This document shows, piece after piece, positions 46,771 through 57,995 of a DNA stretch of 64,000 nt. Made by a program: the position numbers and the translations under genes. The DNA is taken from contig NW_024037069.1 in the NCBI RefSeq assembly GCF_015706575.1, positions 40,135,315-40,199,314 on the forward strand, in the 5' to 3' direction. The notes under the pieces were generated by a model that was given only the letters and a program-made list of their open reading frames with translations, did no database searches and was not told the DNA's origin. How positions within the stretch are numbered: position 1 is the stretch's first letter; the number at the start of each line of letters is the position of its first letter. This DNA comes from Patiria miniata (taxonomy: Eukaryota > Echinodermata > Asteroidea > Valvatida > Asterinidae).

Positions 46771-47506
46771 GTAAGACTTTACAGTGACACTTTCAAGGAA
46801 ATCGGCCGTGGAAAGAACCGCGTTTATTTAAAATCATGTCTGTTTGGCTCTCAAATATTGTCACATATGAAAACAACAAGTCACCATATTTTTGTCTTTG
46901 TACTTTTCTTAGCAGAAATTAGTTCCCCTCATTGATAACGCTCATGAAATAACGCTTTTACATTTTTTTTCCGATTGTACCTACTAATTTGTTTTTCTTC
47001 AAATTTCCTATATAATGATAACTTTATTTGACCTATTTGAGTTATAGCTATTCAGTTTGTGCACAATCCCAGTCCTTCAAGTTTGGCCCAACACTGCCAC
47101 TGTTCCAGATTGTAGAGTTACCTTTTCGTAGAGCTGATTGTGACTTCCTCAAACCGTTTGTTCTTAACCGTTTACCAAATAACCTTTGTCATCCCATTTA
47201 TTTAACATGATTGTTTTATTGATACAGGTGTTTCTGAACCAGACTAGTGCAGCCAGCATACCCCAACGAGATAATTCTCAGGACTAGTAAAGAATTTAAT
47301 TGCTGGACTAACCTGCCTCTCGCGTGCGCCAAGTAGGCCTACTGAACAATCTGCTCGAAAACCAAAGGGAATGTAGTTCAGTTAATACAAGTATAGTGTT
47401 CACGGTTTATTTGTATTCAAACGTCCCCATAGTTGCCAATCAAAAACAGATTTAAAAAGTTAAGGCGGGTGGCGGGGGGTGGGGGGGGGGGGGGGTTCAG
47501 CCATTA

Positions 47507-47876
47507 ATGAAGAGAACTAACGAAAAAACTCAGCCTGTTGGCCAACCAGTAACTACTCCATCCAGTTCAGGCCAGTCTCAACAGGCTCAACCAACCGAAC
47601 CTCAAGGATTAAATGAGAGGATTTTGAATGACTTGGCAGATGGCATCGGAGACAAATGGACAAATTTGGCAATCCGTCTTGGGTTCAATGATGCAAGCAT
47701 TGAACACTTCCGAGCTGACTACCCTCATTCGCAACAGAAACAGACATTTCAGATGTTGAAAACATGGTGGCAGCGGTGGGATCATCTTCATGATGCTGAT
47801 GGTAGCGGCGCTCGGGATGCTCTTTGCGATGCCCTTGAAAAAAGTGGAAGAAATGATCTGGTTCTGTTTCTGATAG
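47507..47876 (+). CDS. NLR gene C/D, coding exon 1: Death domain
   Basis: 123 codons plus one base, very close to gene A exon 1. It has the Gln/Pro leader, then a Death domain with KWTNLAIRL, MLKTWWQRWDHLHD and SGRNDLVLFL. It ends CTGATAG|GTAAGTG in phase 1. No NACHT exon follows at the usual 2.2 kb, because paralogy breaks off at 49942. The next in-phase partner is 57996-60946, about 10.1 kb away; joining them gives 1106 residues. Whether the long, repeat-filled intron is spliced is unknown. Otherwise this is a stranded exon. Confidence 0.75.
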
Positions 47877-49942
47877 GTAAGTGTAATCTTGAACCCCAAC
47901 TTTTAAGGTACCACTTTCCCTCTACCAAAAAAAAAAAGAAAAGTGAAATATTAGGGGAAAAAACATTTTGCAGGACATCAAACCAACATTTCAAAACAAC
48001 TGATTCCGTTTCTGTTTTTGATTCATGACGCACAAACACCCTATAGGAAAAAAATTAGAAGGTGTATCATAATTCATAATATAGGTTTTCCCGTCCAGTT
48101 TCGCAACTTGTTCCTTCAATCAGATATAATATTTGCTCCATTTTCAAGAGGTTTCAGAGTGTTGCTCCGAATACGGAATTTAAACTAAGCGTTCGTGTAA
48201 GACAACTCCATTTCTTTTGCTCGTTTTCGGTTTACCACCGCGACGAATTTGTTAGATTTCTTTGTTGCCAATAAAGGTCGTGGAATTAGGATGTAACTTC
48301 ATTTGGCATTTTTACATTTCATCGGACGTCAATCATATGTGCGGTGAGAAAACGTTTCAAATAATTTATGTGATTTTTATTATCTCTTTAATAGGCTGAC
48401 AATTTCATAAAATGATCACATCAAAAGTTAACAAACTGATCACTTTGGTCTGCATATTCTGTCTTTTTTACTCAAATTGGCAAATTTCCAACATATTTAT
48501 TTCCTTTTCAAGCTTTCGTATTTCTTTGAAAAAGTCGTACATTTCCAAAGTCAAGTCATTATAGATGTTGTTTCATAACACGATATAGGCCTATAGCACA
48601 TCATTGAACACGTGTTACTTTTTATGCACCAAACTGCATGAATTCCCGAGCGGGACTGAAATCCAAAGCTCACGAAATCGAACGAACATGTTACGTAATT
48701 TATTGGTTGCTTTTTACACGTCAACGAAGATATCCAGAAATGTTCACATTTGTTAAATTGAACCTGATGTGTAATAACGCTTGCCCAATTTTTTTGCGAA
48801 TTTCAATGAACTTTTTTTATGATTGAATGATCAAGAGCAAAGGTGAGAAGTTGGATGGAAAAAAGGGGGTTCCCGACCAATTTCGCAATTTGTTCATTGA
48901 ACCAGACAAAATTGTACACCTATTTCATAAGATTTTAAGGAGTCGGTCCGAACGTTAGGTTCTTATTGGTATATAGTTACAACATTTGATTTCGTTTTAA
49001 TGATTCCAAAGTGGTATACGTTCGAAATTGTTAGAGTAAGCATATTCCAATCAAGGGCGGATCCGGGGGGGGGGACAAAGGGGGCCATGGCCCCCTCCCC
49101 CCCCCCCAAAAAAAAAAAACGAAACCAATTTTTGTTTTTATGTGACGTCGCAATAAAGGCAGGCAATGAGTACACCACCATCTTTTCCTCAAAAAAACAT
49201 AGGTAAAAGTGGTCAGAAATTGCCTCAGATCGCACCACAGAGCATCTAGAATCCAACAATTTTTCGGGGCCCTTAAGCGGGCCCCGAACCCCACGCCGTA
49301 ATTTTTGACCCACTTTTTGGGGGGACCAAAACATTTTTTGGTCCCCCAAAAAATTGTCTTCTGGATCCGCCCTTGATTCCAAACCGTTGATTGGTTGTCA
49401 ATTTCGCACAGAGTGGGCCAATTTGATCGAAAGAAGTGTTTGCTTTGAATAAAAGTGAATTCAAATTAGGAGGAAACTTAAGTTGACGTTTCAATTTCGC
49501 CAAGTTGACATTTCCATTTTGGTGATAACAAAATTATCTTCTTTTTTTTCATTTATGTGGTATTTGCACAAAGTGATCACACCAATTCACAAATCGTTTT
49601 TTGGGGTCTTCACATAAAGTTCTGTATTTTTACGCAATGTTCTATCGCCAAGTATTTTCATATTTCATTTCATGCATGCACTTGTACTTTAATTTGAAAT
49701 AGCTGTATGGGCCTATATTCCTATTGGCCTACATGTATTCAGCTTTCTCAAGATTCATGAATTTTCAATTTCTGTTTAGCACTATCACACTTATAGGTTG
49801 CTAATACAATGGCCCAATTTCTTTGAGTATGTGTTACCTTTGTAAACTTGTGCACCATATTGAATTCCCGATTGGGACTGAACTACACGAAATAAAATGC
49901 ACGTAGCTTGCTGCCTAGTTTTCACACCTGAGAAAAATACCC
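47877..49942 (+). other. Gene C intron, 5' part
   Basis: Collinear with 2508-4580 of gene A, minus the 3175 MITE and plus a hAT-like MITE at 49052-49375. The last shared word is AAAATACCCTG; from 49943 the sequence is retrotransposon pol. Confidence 0.8.
49052..49375. mobile_element. Non-autonomous hAT-like element, 324 bp
   Basis: Inverted ends CAAGGGCGGATCC / GGATCCGCCCTTG. Flanked by the 8-bp direct repeat ATTCCAAT/ATTCCAAA (49044-49051, 49376-49383). Gene A has the single uninterrupted copy ATTCCAAT at 4020-4027. Eight-base duplications and CA-GGG-type ends are typical of hAT transposons. Carries the GGGCCCTTAAGCGGGCCC module. Confidence 0.9.
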
Positions 49943-52388
49943 TGGGTGATATGGGAGAAGCTACCCTTCATGTGAACCCTGAATTGCAACCACGCGCACT
50001 ATCTAGTCGTAAAGTGCCCGTGGCTCTAAAAGGGGACGTCGAAACAGAACTGAACAATCTCGTCAATTGAGGTGTACTTATCCCTATCACAGAGCCTACG
50101 CAGTGGGTAAGCCAGATGGCTGTAGTGCGAAAAGCCAATGGCAAACTCAGAATTTGCATTGATCCTCAAACGCTCAATCAAGCCCTCATGAGAGAGCACT
50201 ACAAGTTGCCCACTGTTGATGACGTGTTATCCAATGCTGCATGACGTTAAAGTATTCAGCAAATTAGACGAGAAGGAAGCGTTTTGGCAAGTGAGACTAG
50301 GCTACGAGTCCAGCAAACTCACTACTATGATAACTCCTTTTTGGCCGATTTCGCTGGGCCAGATTGCCCTTCGGTCTTAAGGTGAATAGTGAAATTTTCC
50401 AGCGCAAACTCGTGGAAGCGCTGAGTGGCCTTGAGGTGTCTTCACTATTGCTGATGACATTATAGTTGCTGGATGTGGCACCACAAAAGCTGATGCCATC
50501 AAAGACAATGATAAAAAAAAATTGGCCAAGTTGTTCCAGAGATACCAGGAACGACACATCATCCTGAATGAGGCTAAGAAAGAAGTCGGAAAGCAAGAGA
50601 TCCTATGTCACGGTCACTGCTTCAGCGAACAGGGTGTCAGAGTGGACAAGTCAAAGGTGGAGGCAGTGTTGAACATGCCCACCCGACAGACATTCAGGGT
50701 GTGAAACGCCTATGTGGAATTGTGCTGTACATGGCAAAATTCCTGCCAAACCTTTCCACTGATCTAGAACCAATCAGAGCCCTGACTCGGAAGGACACTG
50801 AGTGGGATTGGTCCCCTGCTTGTGCCAGAGCACTAGAAACTGTAAAATAGAAGTTGTCTGAAACGCCTGTACTTGCATACCTTGATCCGACCAAGAACAT
50901 TGAATTCCAAGTCGATAGCAGCAAAGACGGCATCGGAGCTGTTCTGCTACAGGATGGTCGACCTGTAGAGAATGCATCTCGCTCACTCTCGAACGTTTCG
51001 ACCAGTACACGTATGGCACGAAGGTGATCGTACGGAGCGATCACAAGCCTCTCGCGTCGATTCTCAACAAGCCGCTCAGTCAGGCACCCAAGCAACTGCA
51101 AAGCCTACTAATGAGAATCCATCGCTATGATGTGGATTTTCACTTTCTAAAGGGATCAGAACTCGTGATCGCCGATACCCTGAGTCGTGCTTACATTGAC
51201 TCACTTGACCTGCGGCCCCGTATCATGACCATCAACTTCTTTTCGGACATATCTGACGCTGGAGTGCAAGAGGTCAGAGAAGGAATGCACGCGACGCATC
51301 ACTTGCACCGTTGAAATCGCTTATTCTCGATGGCTGGCCTGATGCAAAGTCCCAAGTACCAAATGAGGCGCGTCCATACTATGATATGAGGGACGTGCTC
51401 AGCTACTCTCATTGATGGAATCATCCTGAAGGGCGAAGCAATCCTGATACCAAGATGTCTGAGACAAGACATCATGAAGAGACTTCGCTCCGCTTACATG
51501 GGCTACAACAGCATGATGCGTCGTGCACGTTCTCTTGTCTTTTGGCCAAAGACATTAAACGACTCGTGGACACTTGTGAACCATGTCAAGAACTGAGACC
51601 ACGAAATCCGCGCGAAACCCTCAAGCCACAAGATGATGGCAATGGCCCATGGGACAAGATCGCGTGTGACTTCTTTGAAGCGAAAGGTCGCCAATACTTG
51701 GTGACAATAGATTACTACTCAAACTTTATTGAAGTAGACCATATGCCTACAACCACCAGTTCCCGTTTGATTGTGGTGCTGAAAAAAGCAGTTCGCTTGT
51801 CTCGGTATCCCTCGTGTGCTGACATCTGACCAGGGCCCACAATTCACTTCTTGTGAGTTCCAGACCTTCTTGAAAGACTGGGGAATCCACCACGTTCCTT
51901 CCTCCCCTGGACGCCACAGCGCCAATGGGAAAGCTCAGGCAGCTGTGAAAGTTGCAAAACACCTGATCTTGAAAGCAAGTAAGGACGACACAGATCCGAA
52001 CATTGCCTTATTGGAGCAGAGGAACACAACGCGCGAGGATACAGGCCGTAGTCCTGCCGAAATGGTTTTTGGATACAACCCTCGCGCCATCATATCCCCG
52101 TTTCCAGAAGGACATCCGTTAACGAACATCGCGCAGAAAAAAACCGAACGCAGAACATCGTCAAGCGTTAACCACGATCACCGAGCCCGTGATCTTCCCA
52201 GACTGCAACCTGGCCAGAGAGTGTACTTCGGGCAGAAGAAGCACAACCGCTGGGTCCTTGGCAAGGTGGTGGAAGTCCTCGGTGATCGCACTTACATCAT
52301 TGAAGGCGCGAATAGTGGCCTATACTGTCGCAACAGAGTACAAATGCGCCCTACCAAGGTGGACCCACCTAGGCACACCCCACCCCCA
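49943..52388 (+). pseudogene. Ty3-type retrotransposon pol, 5'-truncated and broken
   Basis: Begins inside pol; no 5' LTR, gag or protease. Reverse transcriptase is recognisable in pieces (WVSQMAVVRKANGKLRICID, VFSKLDEKEAFWQVRL), with in-frame stops and frameshifts. RNase H (EFQVDSSKDGIGAVLLQDG) lies near 50900. Integrase follows near 51450-52330: a zinc-binding CEPC, the core FLVTIDYYSNFIEV-like stretch, and VLTSDQGPQF. At the place of the catalytic Glu the sequence reads NGKAQAAVK, so the DDE triad is lost. Not a working element. It is interrupted at about 52389 by a LINE and resumes at 56131. Confidence 0.9.
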
Positions 52389-52839
52389 TGTTCAATTCAA
52401 TTCAATTCAAGAAAACATTTATTCCATACTCTTTTAGAGAATACATCCATCAATAAAAAAGAAATCTGGTAAATAACAAGATAACAAAATCAATAGATAT
52501 GTCTCAAAATAAAGAAAATTAATACCAGTAAGATACGCTATGAAGAAATGTTAAACTTATTTCGATTTATGTACAAAGAAAGTAAGGAGTATGGGGCTGT
52601 TTAAGTAAGCTGAGGCTTGTAGGAAACAGCCCTTACAGACAACAATAACAACAGAAAAACAACATGATAACGACACACGGACGAGACAGACAAGACAAAA
52701 GACTTACACTAGATAGCTAACGGCAAAAAGAACCCAAAAAAATACGAACAAAAATTATCAATTCAAAAACCGATGACGACTTCAAACGTTAATAAACAAG
52801 GAGAGAAATAAAGGAGGGATATAAAGGAGAGAAATAAAA

Positions 52840-53318
52840 CTATGTTACATAATGGGAGAGGATGACTCGTTTATAAGAGATCTTAAATCGACCCACGGAC
52901 GACTCCGTTCTTATGTCATTGGGGATGGCATTCCATAAACGAGGACCGTAAAACCTAAGAGTGTTGATAGAATACAAGGTGCGAGTAAAGGGAACAAATA
53001 GATTATTGCGGGATCTTGTTGAATAATCATGAATTTCATGAACTGAGGTGAAGTATGAGGAGAATGTGCGAGGGAGAAGATTGTTAGTAAATTTGTACAT
53101 AAAGATCCCAGTGTGCAATTTGTTGATGTCAGTAAGAGTGAGGGTGCGTAGATGTGCAAAGAGAGGTGCAGAGTGGTCCCGAGGATGCGATAGAGTGCAA
53201 ATGCGAATGGCCCTTTTTTGTGTGACAGCCAAAGCGTTCAGTTTATTATTGCTGGTACGCGCCCAAATTATATTACTGTAATTTAGATACGGGAGAATAA
53301 GAGTGTTATAAAGTAAGA
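52840..53318 (-). pseudogene. LINE ORF2 C-terminal region, frameshifted
   Basis: Reads VTQKRAIRICTLSHPRDHSA, LFAHLRTLTLTDI and a final FYGPRLWNAIPNDIR: the standard post-RT C-terminal region. It is in a different frame from the RT part (53319-54659), so at least one frameshift separates them. Confidence 0.85.
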
Positions 53319-54659
53319 TCAGAGAGGTGGCTGGAAGAAAGAAACGAAGTTTAGAAAGAACGCCGGTGTTTCTATTTTGGTGATTGAAGAAATGTGTTCG
53401 GTCCAGGAAAGGTTTTGATCGATGATGACACCCAGAAACTTGGCTGAAGAGACCCTGTTGATTGGAATATTGTCAATTACAAGTTGAGAAAAGTTGATAT
53501 CATGAGGACGAGCCGACTTGCTGAAAAAAATATAATTTGTTTTACTTTGGTTCAAAGAAAGTTTATTGGCTTTAAACCACGGAGACATCAACTTGAGTTC
53601 TGAGTTGAGAGTGTTTATCAAAGAGGTAACATCAGAGCTAGAATAGAATATGGTTGTATCGTCGGCGAAAAAAGTGAAGTTAAGAAGAGATGAAGAATTG
53701 TGAAGATCATTGATATAAAGCAGAAAAAGAAGGGGCCCAATGATAGAGCCTTGGGGGACACCATGCTGGATGTTAAGACGACCAGAATCATAGTTCATTA
53801 TAGAAGTATATTGGGACCTGTCAGAGAGATAGTCGGCAAACCATTGGTGTGGAATGCCCCTGATGCCATAGTGATAGAGTTTAGAAAGAAGAATAGAATG
53901 ATCGAGAGTGTCAAAAGCTTTTGAGAGATCGATAAAAACACCAATAGCACACAATTTGTTGGTAAGGGCATTAGTAATATTGTCGGAAAGTTCAATGAGG
54001 GCCATGTCCGTAGAAAGTTTTGATCTAAAACCAAATTGCTGATCGAAAAGGATATGATGATGAGAAATGAACTGAGAAAGACGATTGTAAACAAGCCGTT
54101 CAAGAATTTTGGAGAGACAAGGGAGGATAGAAATAGTTCTGTAGTTGCTGATATTGTGTGTATCGCCGCTTTTGAAAATAGGAATAATCTTAGCAACCTT
54201 AAGATTGAGAGGAACAGAAGCAGTTAGAAAAGACAGATTAAAGATATGAGTCAATGGATCTGCAATGAGAGGAAGTACAGATTTAACCACGGTTGAACAG
54301 ATGCCATCAAAGCCACTACTGCCACTGCTCTTCAACTCACTTCCAACCTTAATAATTTCGTATTTGTTCGTGGGGGCAAGGAAGAACGAGGAAGCATTAG
54401 GATTGTGCAAGGAATCAGTGAAGTGAGTATTAGTAGGGGCAATTTTGCTAGCTAAAGAGGAACCAATGTTAGTAAAGAACTTGTTAAAAGTATCAGCAAT
54501 ATCAGGCGGGTTGGAGAGAAGATTGTCGCCATCCATGAAATCGCTGGGAAGATTGCTTTGCTTCTGTTTGCCGAAAATCCCATTGATTTCGCGCCACGAA
54601 CCTTTCAAATTATTTTTTGTACGGGCAAGCTTGTCAGCATAGTACCTTTTTTTTTGCAA
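53319..54659 (-). pseudogene. LINE reverse transcriptase (ORF2), no endonuclease
   Basis: 446 residues open. Motifs: fingers with SGFDGICSTVVK and AKIIPIFKSGD; motif A GVFIDLSKAFDTLDHSILL-type; motif B GVPQGSIIGPLLFLLYIND; catalytic FADDTTIFY; thumb LSLNQSKTNYIFFSK and KFLGVIID. These are typical of the Jockey/CR1/L2 group. The frame breaks after the ITKIETPAF region. Upstream, a short HRRFLRNPT.ANEQHYKTYRN part is recognisable to about 54760, then homology ends, so the apurinic endonuclease is absent. Confidence 0.9.
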
Positions 54660-55318
54660 GTCGGATGGTGGATATGCTTGTTCCGATATGTTTTGTAATG
54701 CTGCTCATTTGCAACAGTCGGGTTACGAAGAAACCGCCTATGTAACCTGTTTTTAAAATACGATAGACAAAACAAAAACAAAACTTATCAAATAAAGAAA
54801 CTAAAACAAAAAATCAATAGAGGCTACTATTGATATTAAAAGTGAGCACCACAAGAGCCCTGATATACAAAATAAGAAGTTAAGGTCCATATTAAAAAAA
54901 CACACTCAAATTTCAAATGGAGAGTTTGAGATTGACAAAAAGTGGAGATAAATAACTAAAACAAGAACAATCGATGACAAAACAATAGATAGTATCAAAT
55001 CGGGGCAACCACAAACGAGAGCAAAGAGATCAATAACAAGAGAAAAATCGTAATCGATCGATTCGATAAGCAAAATTGGTCAGCATGAGCAGTGGCAAAT
55101 ACAACAACAGAATCAAAGTGAAAAATTAAATTAAAGAAATAAAAACCAGCAAAATAAGTTTTAAAAAAATGCGGTAAAAAATATCAAACAAAGCAAACAA
55201 AGAAAAGTACAATAAGGCCATACAGGCCGGCTGTTCATTGCAAAATAAAGACAGCGTTGTGAATGCAGTGAGTGATAGCGGGAAAATGAGGCAGATGACA
55301 GATGATTCGGCAGATGAT

Positions 55319-56084
55319 TTAGCCATGGTAGAATTCAGCCAGAAATCCATTGGTGCTTCGCCACTTACCAGCCACGAACCTGTAGCGCTTACCCTCCTTG
55401 TAGGCTTTGCTGACGTGTGATGACCATCGCCGCTTCTCCTGTAGGTCCTGATGTGTCAGATCTTCGACACAAAAGTATGGGACATCAACCAGACGTTGTT
55501 GCTGGTGTCGGATGACCTTGATTTTGTCTTGGTATGAGTTGAACTTCACAAGAAGATGTTGGGAGCGGCCAGGGGTCTTGGGGCCATCCCGGTGGGCACG
55601 CTCCAATTTCACTTCGTGCATGTCGAATTTGTCCTCCAGCATTTTGTTGACAAGAGCCAAACAATCTTCGTTGTTTTCCTGCGGATGGCGATTATTCTGA
55701 CGTTGTTTCGCCGACTGAATCGTTCAAGTTTATTCAGCTTTTCAGAGTGATCAGCCAGTTGCTTCTGTGTGCTCTCTATCTTAGGCACCAACTTTTCCAA
55801 CTCTTTACTCGCTTCTCGAGATCGCTGATTCGTTTGGATTCGAACTCGAGTGTGGCGTTGAAGGTTTCCTCCAGCTTGATAATCCGCCTATTGTGTTCGT
55901 CTTGACCACGACGAATCTCCGTCAGAGCATCCTTGACGTACTGCTGGAAGTCGGCGTCAATGGTCTGCGGGTTGTCGATGCGTGGTTCCGGGGTACGTGC
56001 AGGGCTGTGCTCGGTCTTGTGTGGCGACAGCGTAGGTGGTGCGGGTTCGGGTGAATTCACCGATTTTCTCCGTCCACGAGGCAT
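55319..56084 (-). pseudogene. LINE ORF1-like protein, frameshifted
   Basis: The N-terminus MPRGRRKSVNSPEPAPPTLS is followed by a coiled-coil-like Glu/Lys-rich stretch. Then RRNNVRIIAI and, in another frame, KLERAHRDG, LLVKFNSYQDKIKVI and VEDLTHQDLQEKRRW. This is the coiled-coil/RRM/C-terminal layout of L1-type ORF1 nucleic-acid-binding proteins. At least two frame changes break it. Confidence 0.8.
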
Positions 56085-56130
56085 TTTGAGGGTTAGATTT
56101 CTTCTCAGAGAAGTTCTATGATCTATAATC

Positions 56131-56356
56131 AGTGACCCTGTTGGCTACCTAAAACCACCCCTGGAACCGTGTCACAACCTCGCAACCCCCCACAAAGCGC
56201 ACTTCATGAGCCGGTTCAGCCAAAGCAGAACACTAACCGAGAACCGGTACCACAGAATACCCCACCCACTCCCCCACCCTCTCCCCCACAGCCTGTGCGC
56301 AGAAGTGAGAGAATTCGCAAAGAACCAGGATATCTGAAAGACTATGTTCGCCATTG
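56131..56356 (+). pseudogene. Ty3 pol C-terminal end
   Basis: A Pro-rich stretch followed by RRSERIRKEPGYLKDYV and a stop, the usual C-terminus of Ty3-type polyproteins. It continues the pol fragment cut at 52388. Confidence 0.85.
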
Positions 56357-56779
56357 AACTGTTTGTTTAATTTTGTTTTACATTTTTTCAAGAGAAACAA
56401 ATTTTGAAACTAAACCAATTTCCCGCGCAGTTGGCATACATGTATTGTAAACACAAATCGTTTTTTGCATTTTATTTTCAACAGAAAGAAACAGTCTCAT
56501 ATTTTCTTTAATTAAGAAACCAGAAAATTCATTTTCTTTTCACCTAAAACAAGCAGCAAAAGTAACTGTACTCTTTTCACAAGGATGAAAAGGAGAAAAG
56601 TTGTTTTTTTGTAAGTTTTAAAGAAAAACATGAGAAATTTCACATGCTTAAAGCAACATTTAGGATAAAAACAAGTGTTTCAAGACCTTGAGCTTCCCTA
56701 GCCAGTGTTTAAGGTTTAAATTCCTAAGCCTGTCAACCTTTCAATGTTTTGGCTCACATGTTATAAAAAAAAAGGAGGA
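56357..56779 (+). other. Ty3 3' untranslated region and polypurine tract
   Basis: AT-rich, non-coding, ending in AAAAAAAAAGGAGGA, a polypurine tract directly before the LTR. Confidence 0.75.
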
Positions 56780-56952
56780 TGTTGCTTATTAGTTTAGCAG
56801 ACAGATTGTAAACAAGAAATCATTAGGGCGCCCTCTGTCGATCCCTGTGTTGTTGCTAGAAAAGTCTTAATAGAGACCGCACTGGTGTTTCTTTTACCCT
56901 TCAAATGACTGTCCTCCCTACCTCTCTTTTGCCTACGCCGGGTCACGCAACA
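56780..56952 (+). repeat. 3' LTR of the Ty3 element (173 bp)
   Basis: Starts TGTTGC and ends GCAACA, perfect 6-base inverted ends, right after the polypurine tract. No 5' partner exists in the window. Confidence 0.8.
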
Positions 56953-57995
56953 AGGGCAAACAGATACTTAAATCATAGTATGCTTGCGAAACCATACTGA
57001 CCGGAAAAAAACTGATAATTTCAAATGCCCCAAAATACAAAGCATGCATTGGGAAAAATGAACTCTCCGCGGCAAACTCTTGGAGGCGCACTGCATTGTG
57101 AATCGACCGAATTTTGCAACTTGTTCTTTCAGTCAGACAGAATGTTCGTTCCATTTCCAGAGGCTGCAAAGAGACCGGTACAAATGCGGGAATTCTGAGC
57201 ATTCGACTTCGCTTTAACATGTTCAAATAAGCGTGGGCATCGTTAAAATCTATCGTGTCAGAAAACCCATTTTGTTTGTTGTTTTCGGTGTTCCACCGAA
57301 ATGACGGATTTAAGAGAAATATTTGTTTTTCAATATGGAGTTTAGGAGTCAACTTAATTTAGCATATCCATTCGTCAATCGTATTTGCCACAATTAGAGC
57401 CAGCTTCTTTAAGTTTATATGATATTCATTGTCTTTTAATTTTATTAAGGTGATATTTTCGTAAAGTGATCACATTAGTAGTTAACAAACTAGTAGGGCC
57501 TACTAGTATATAATTTATATGTGGTCTCCATATCTGTCTTTTTACGCAGTTTTTGTTACTTTGAAACGTTATGTTTTTATACAGTTCTGTTGTGAATTAG
57601 TCATTATGTCTTCCTTATAAAGCATTATATATATTCTGGCATAGTTGCACATTCTTTTATCATTCCCCCCCCCCCCAAAGTCAGGTCATTAATTGCTAAT
57701 GCAACTGCCCAATTAGTTCCGGCGAGCGGGGGACTGAAACCCACAGCTCGCAAAATTACAAGCACAATTTACTATAGCACGTAATTTGCTGTCTTTTTTT
57801 ACGCGTAAACGAAGATATCCTGAAAATATTAATTTCGCGCCGCTTAAGTGGACTGGGCTTAAAAAAAAATTTAATGAACTTTTTTATGACTGAATGAGCA
57901 AGGATGTGGAATTGACGGGAAAACCTATACTATAACAGGAAAAGAATATTACGTTTCAAAGTTTAAAACATACATGTTTATCTTTAAATCGCAAG
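56953..57995 (+). other. Gene D intron, 3' part
   Basis: From about 57110 collinear with 16005-17254 of gene B. It overlaps in homology with the end of gene C's intron by about 1 kb. No Death exon lies between the LTR and the NACHT exon. Confidence 0.75.

Larger units (their letters stand above)
52389..56125 (-). mobile_element. LINE inserted in the Ty3 element
   Basis: Minus-strand non-LTR element. Its 3' end is marked by (TTGAA)n (plus-strand TTCAATTCAATTCAA at 52391) after an AATAAATG. It contains ORF1 and ORF2 remnants; the endonuclease region appears missing, with T-rich filler (minus strand) between them. Ty3 pol sequence lies on both sides, so it is younger than the Ty3 insertion. The 5' boundary is approximate. 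Confidence 0.85.

Noticed and set aside
52840..54659. Intact, active LINE
   Set aside because: Endonuclease missing, frameshift in ORF2 and broken ORF1.
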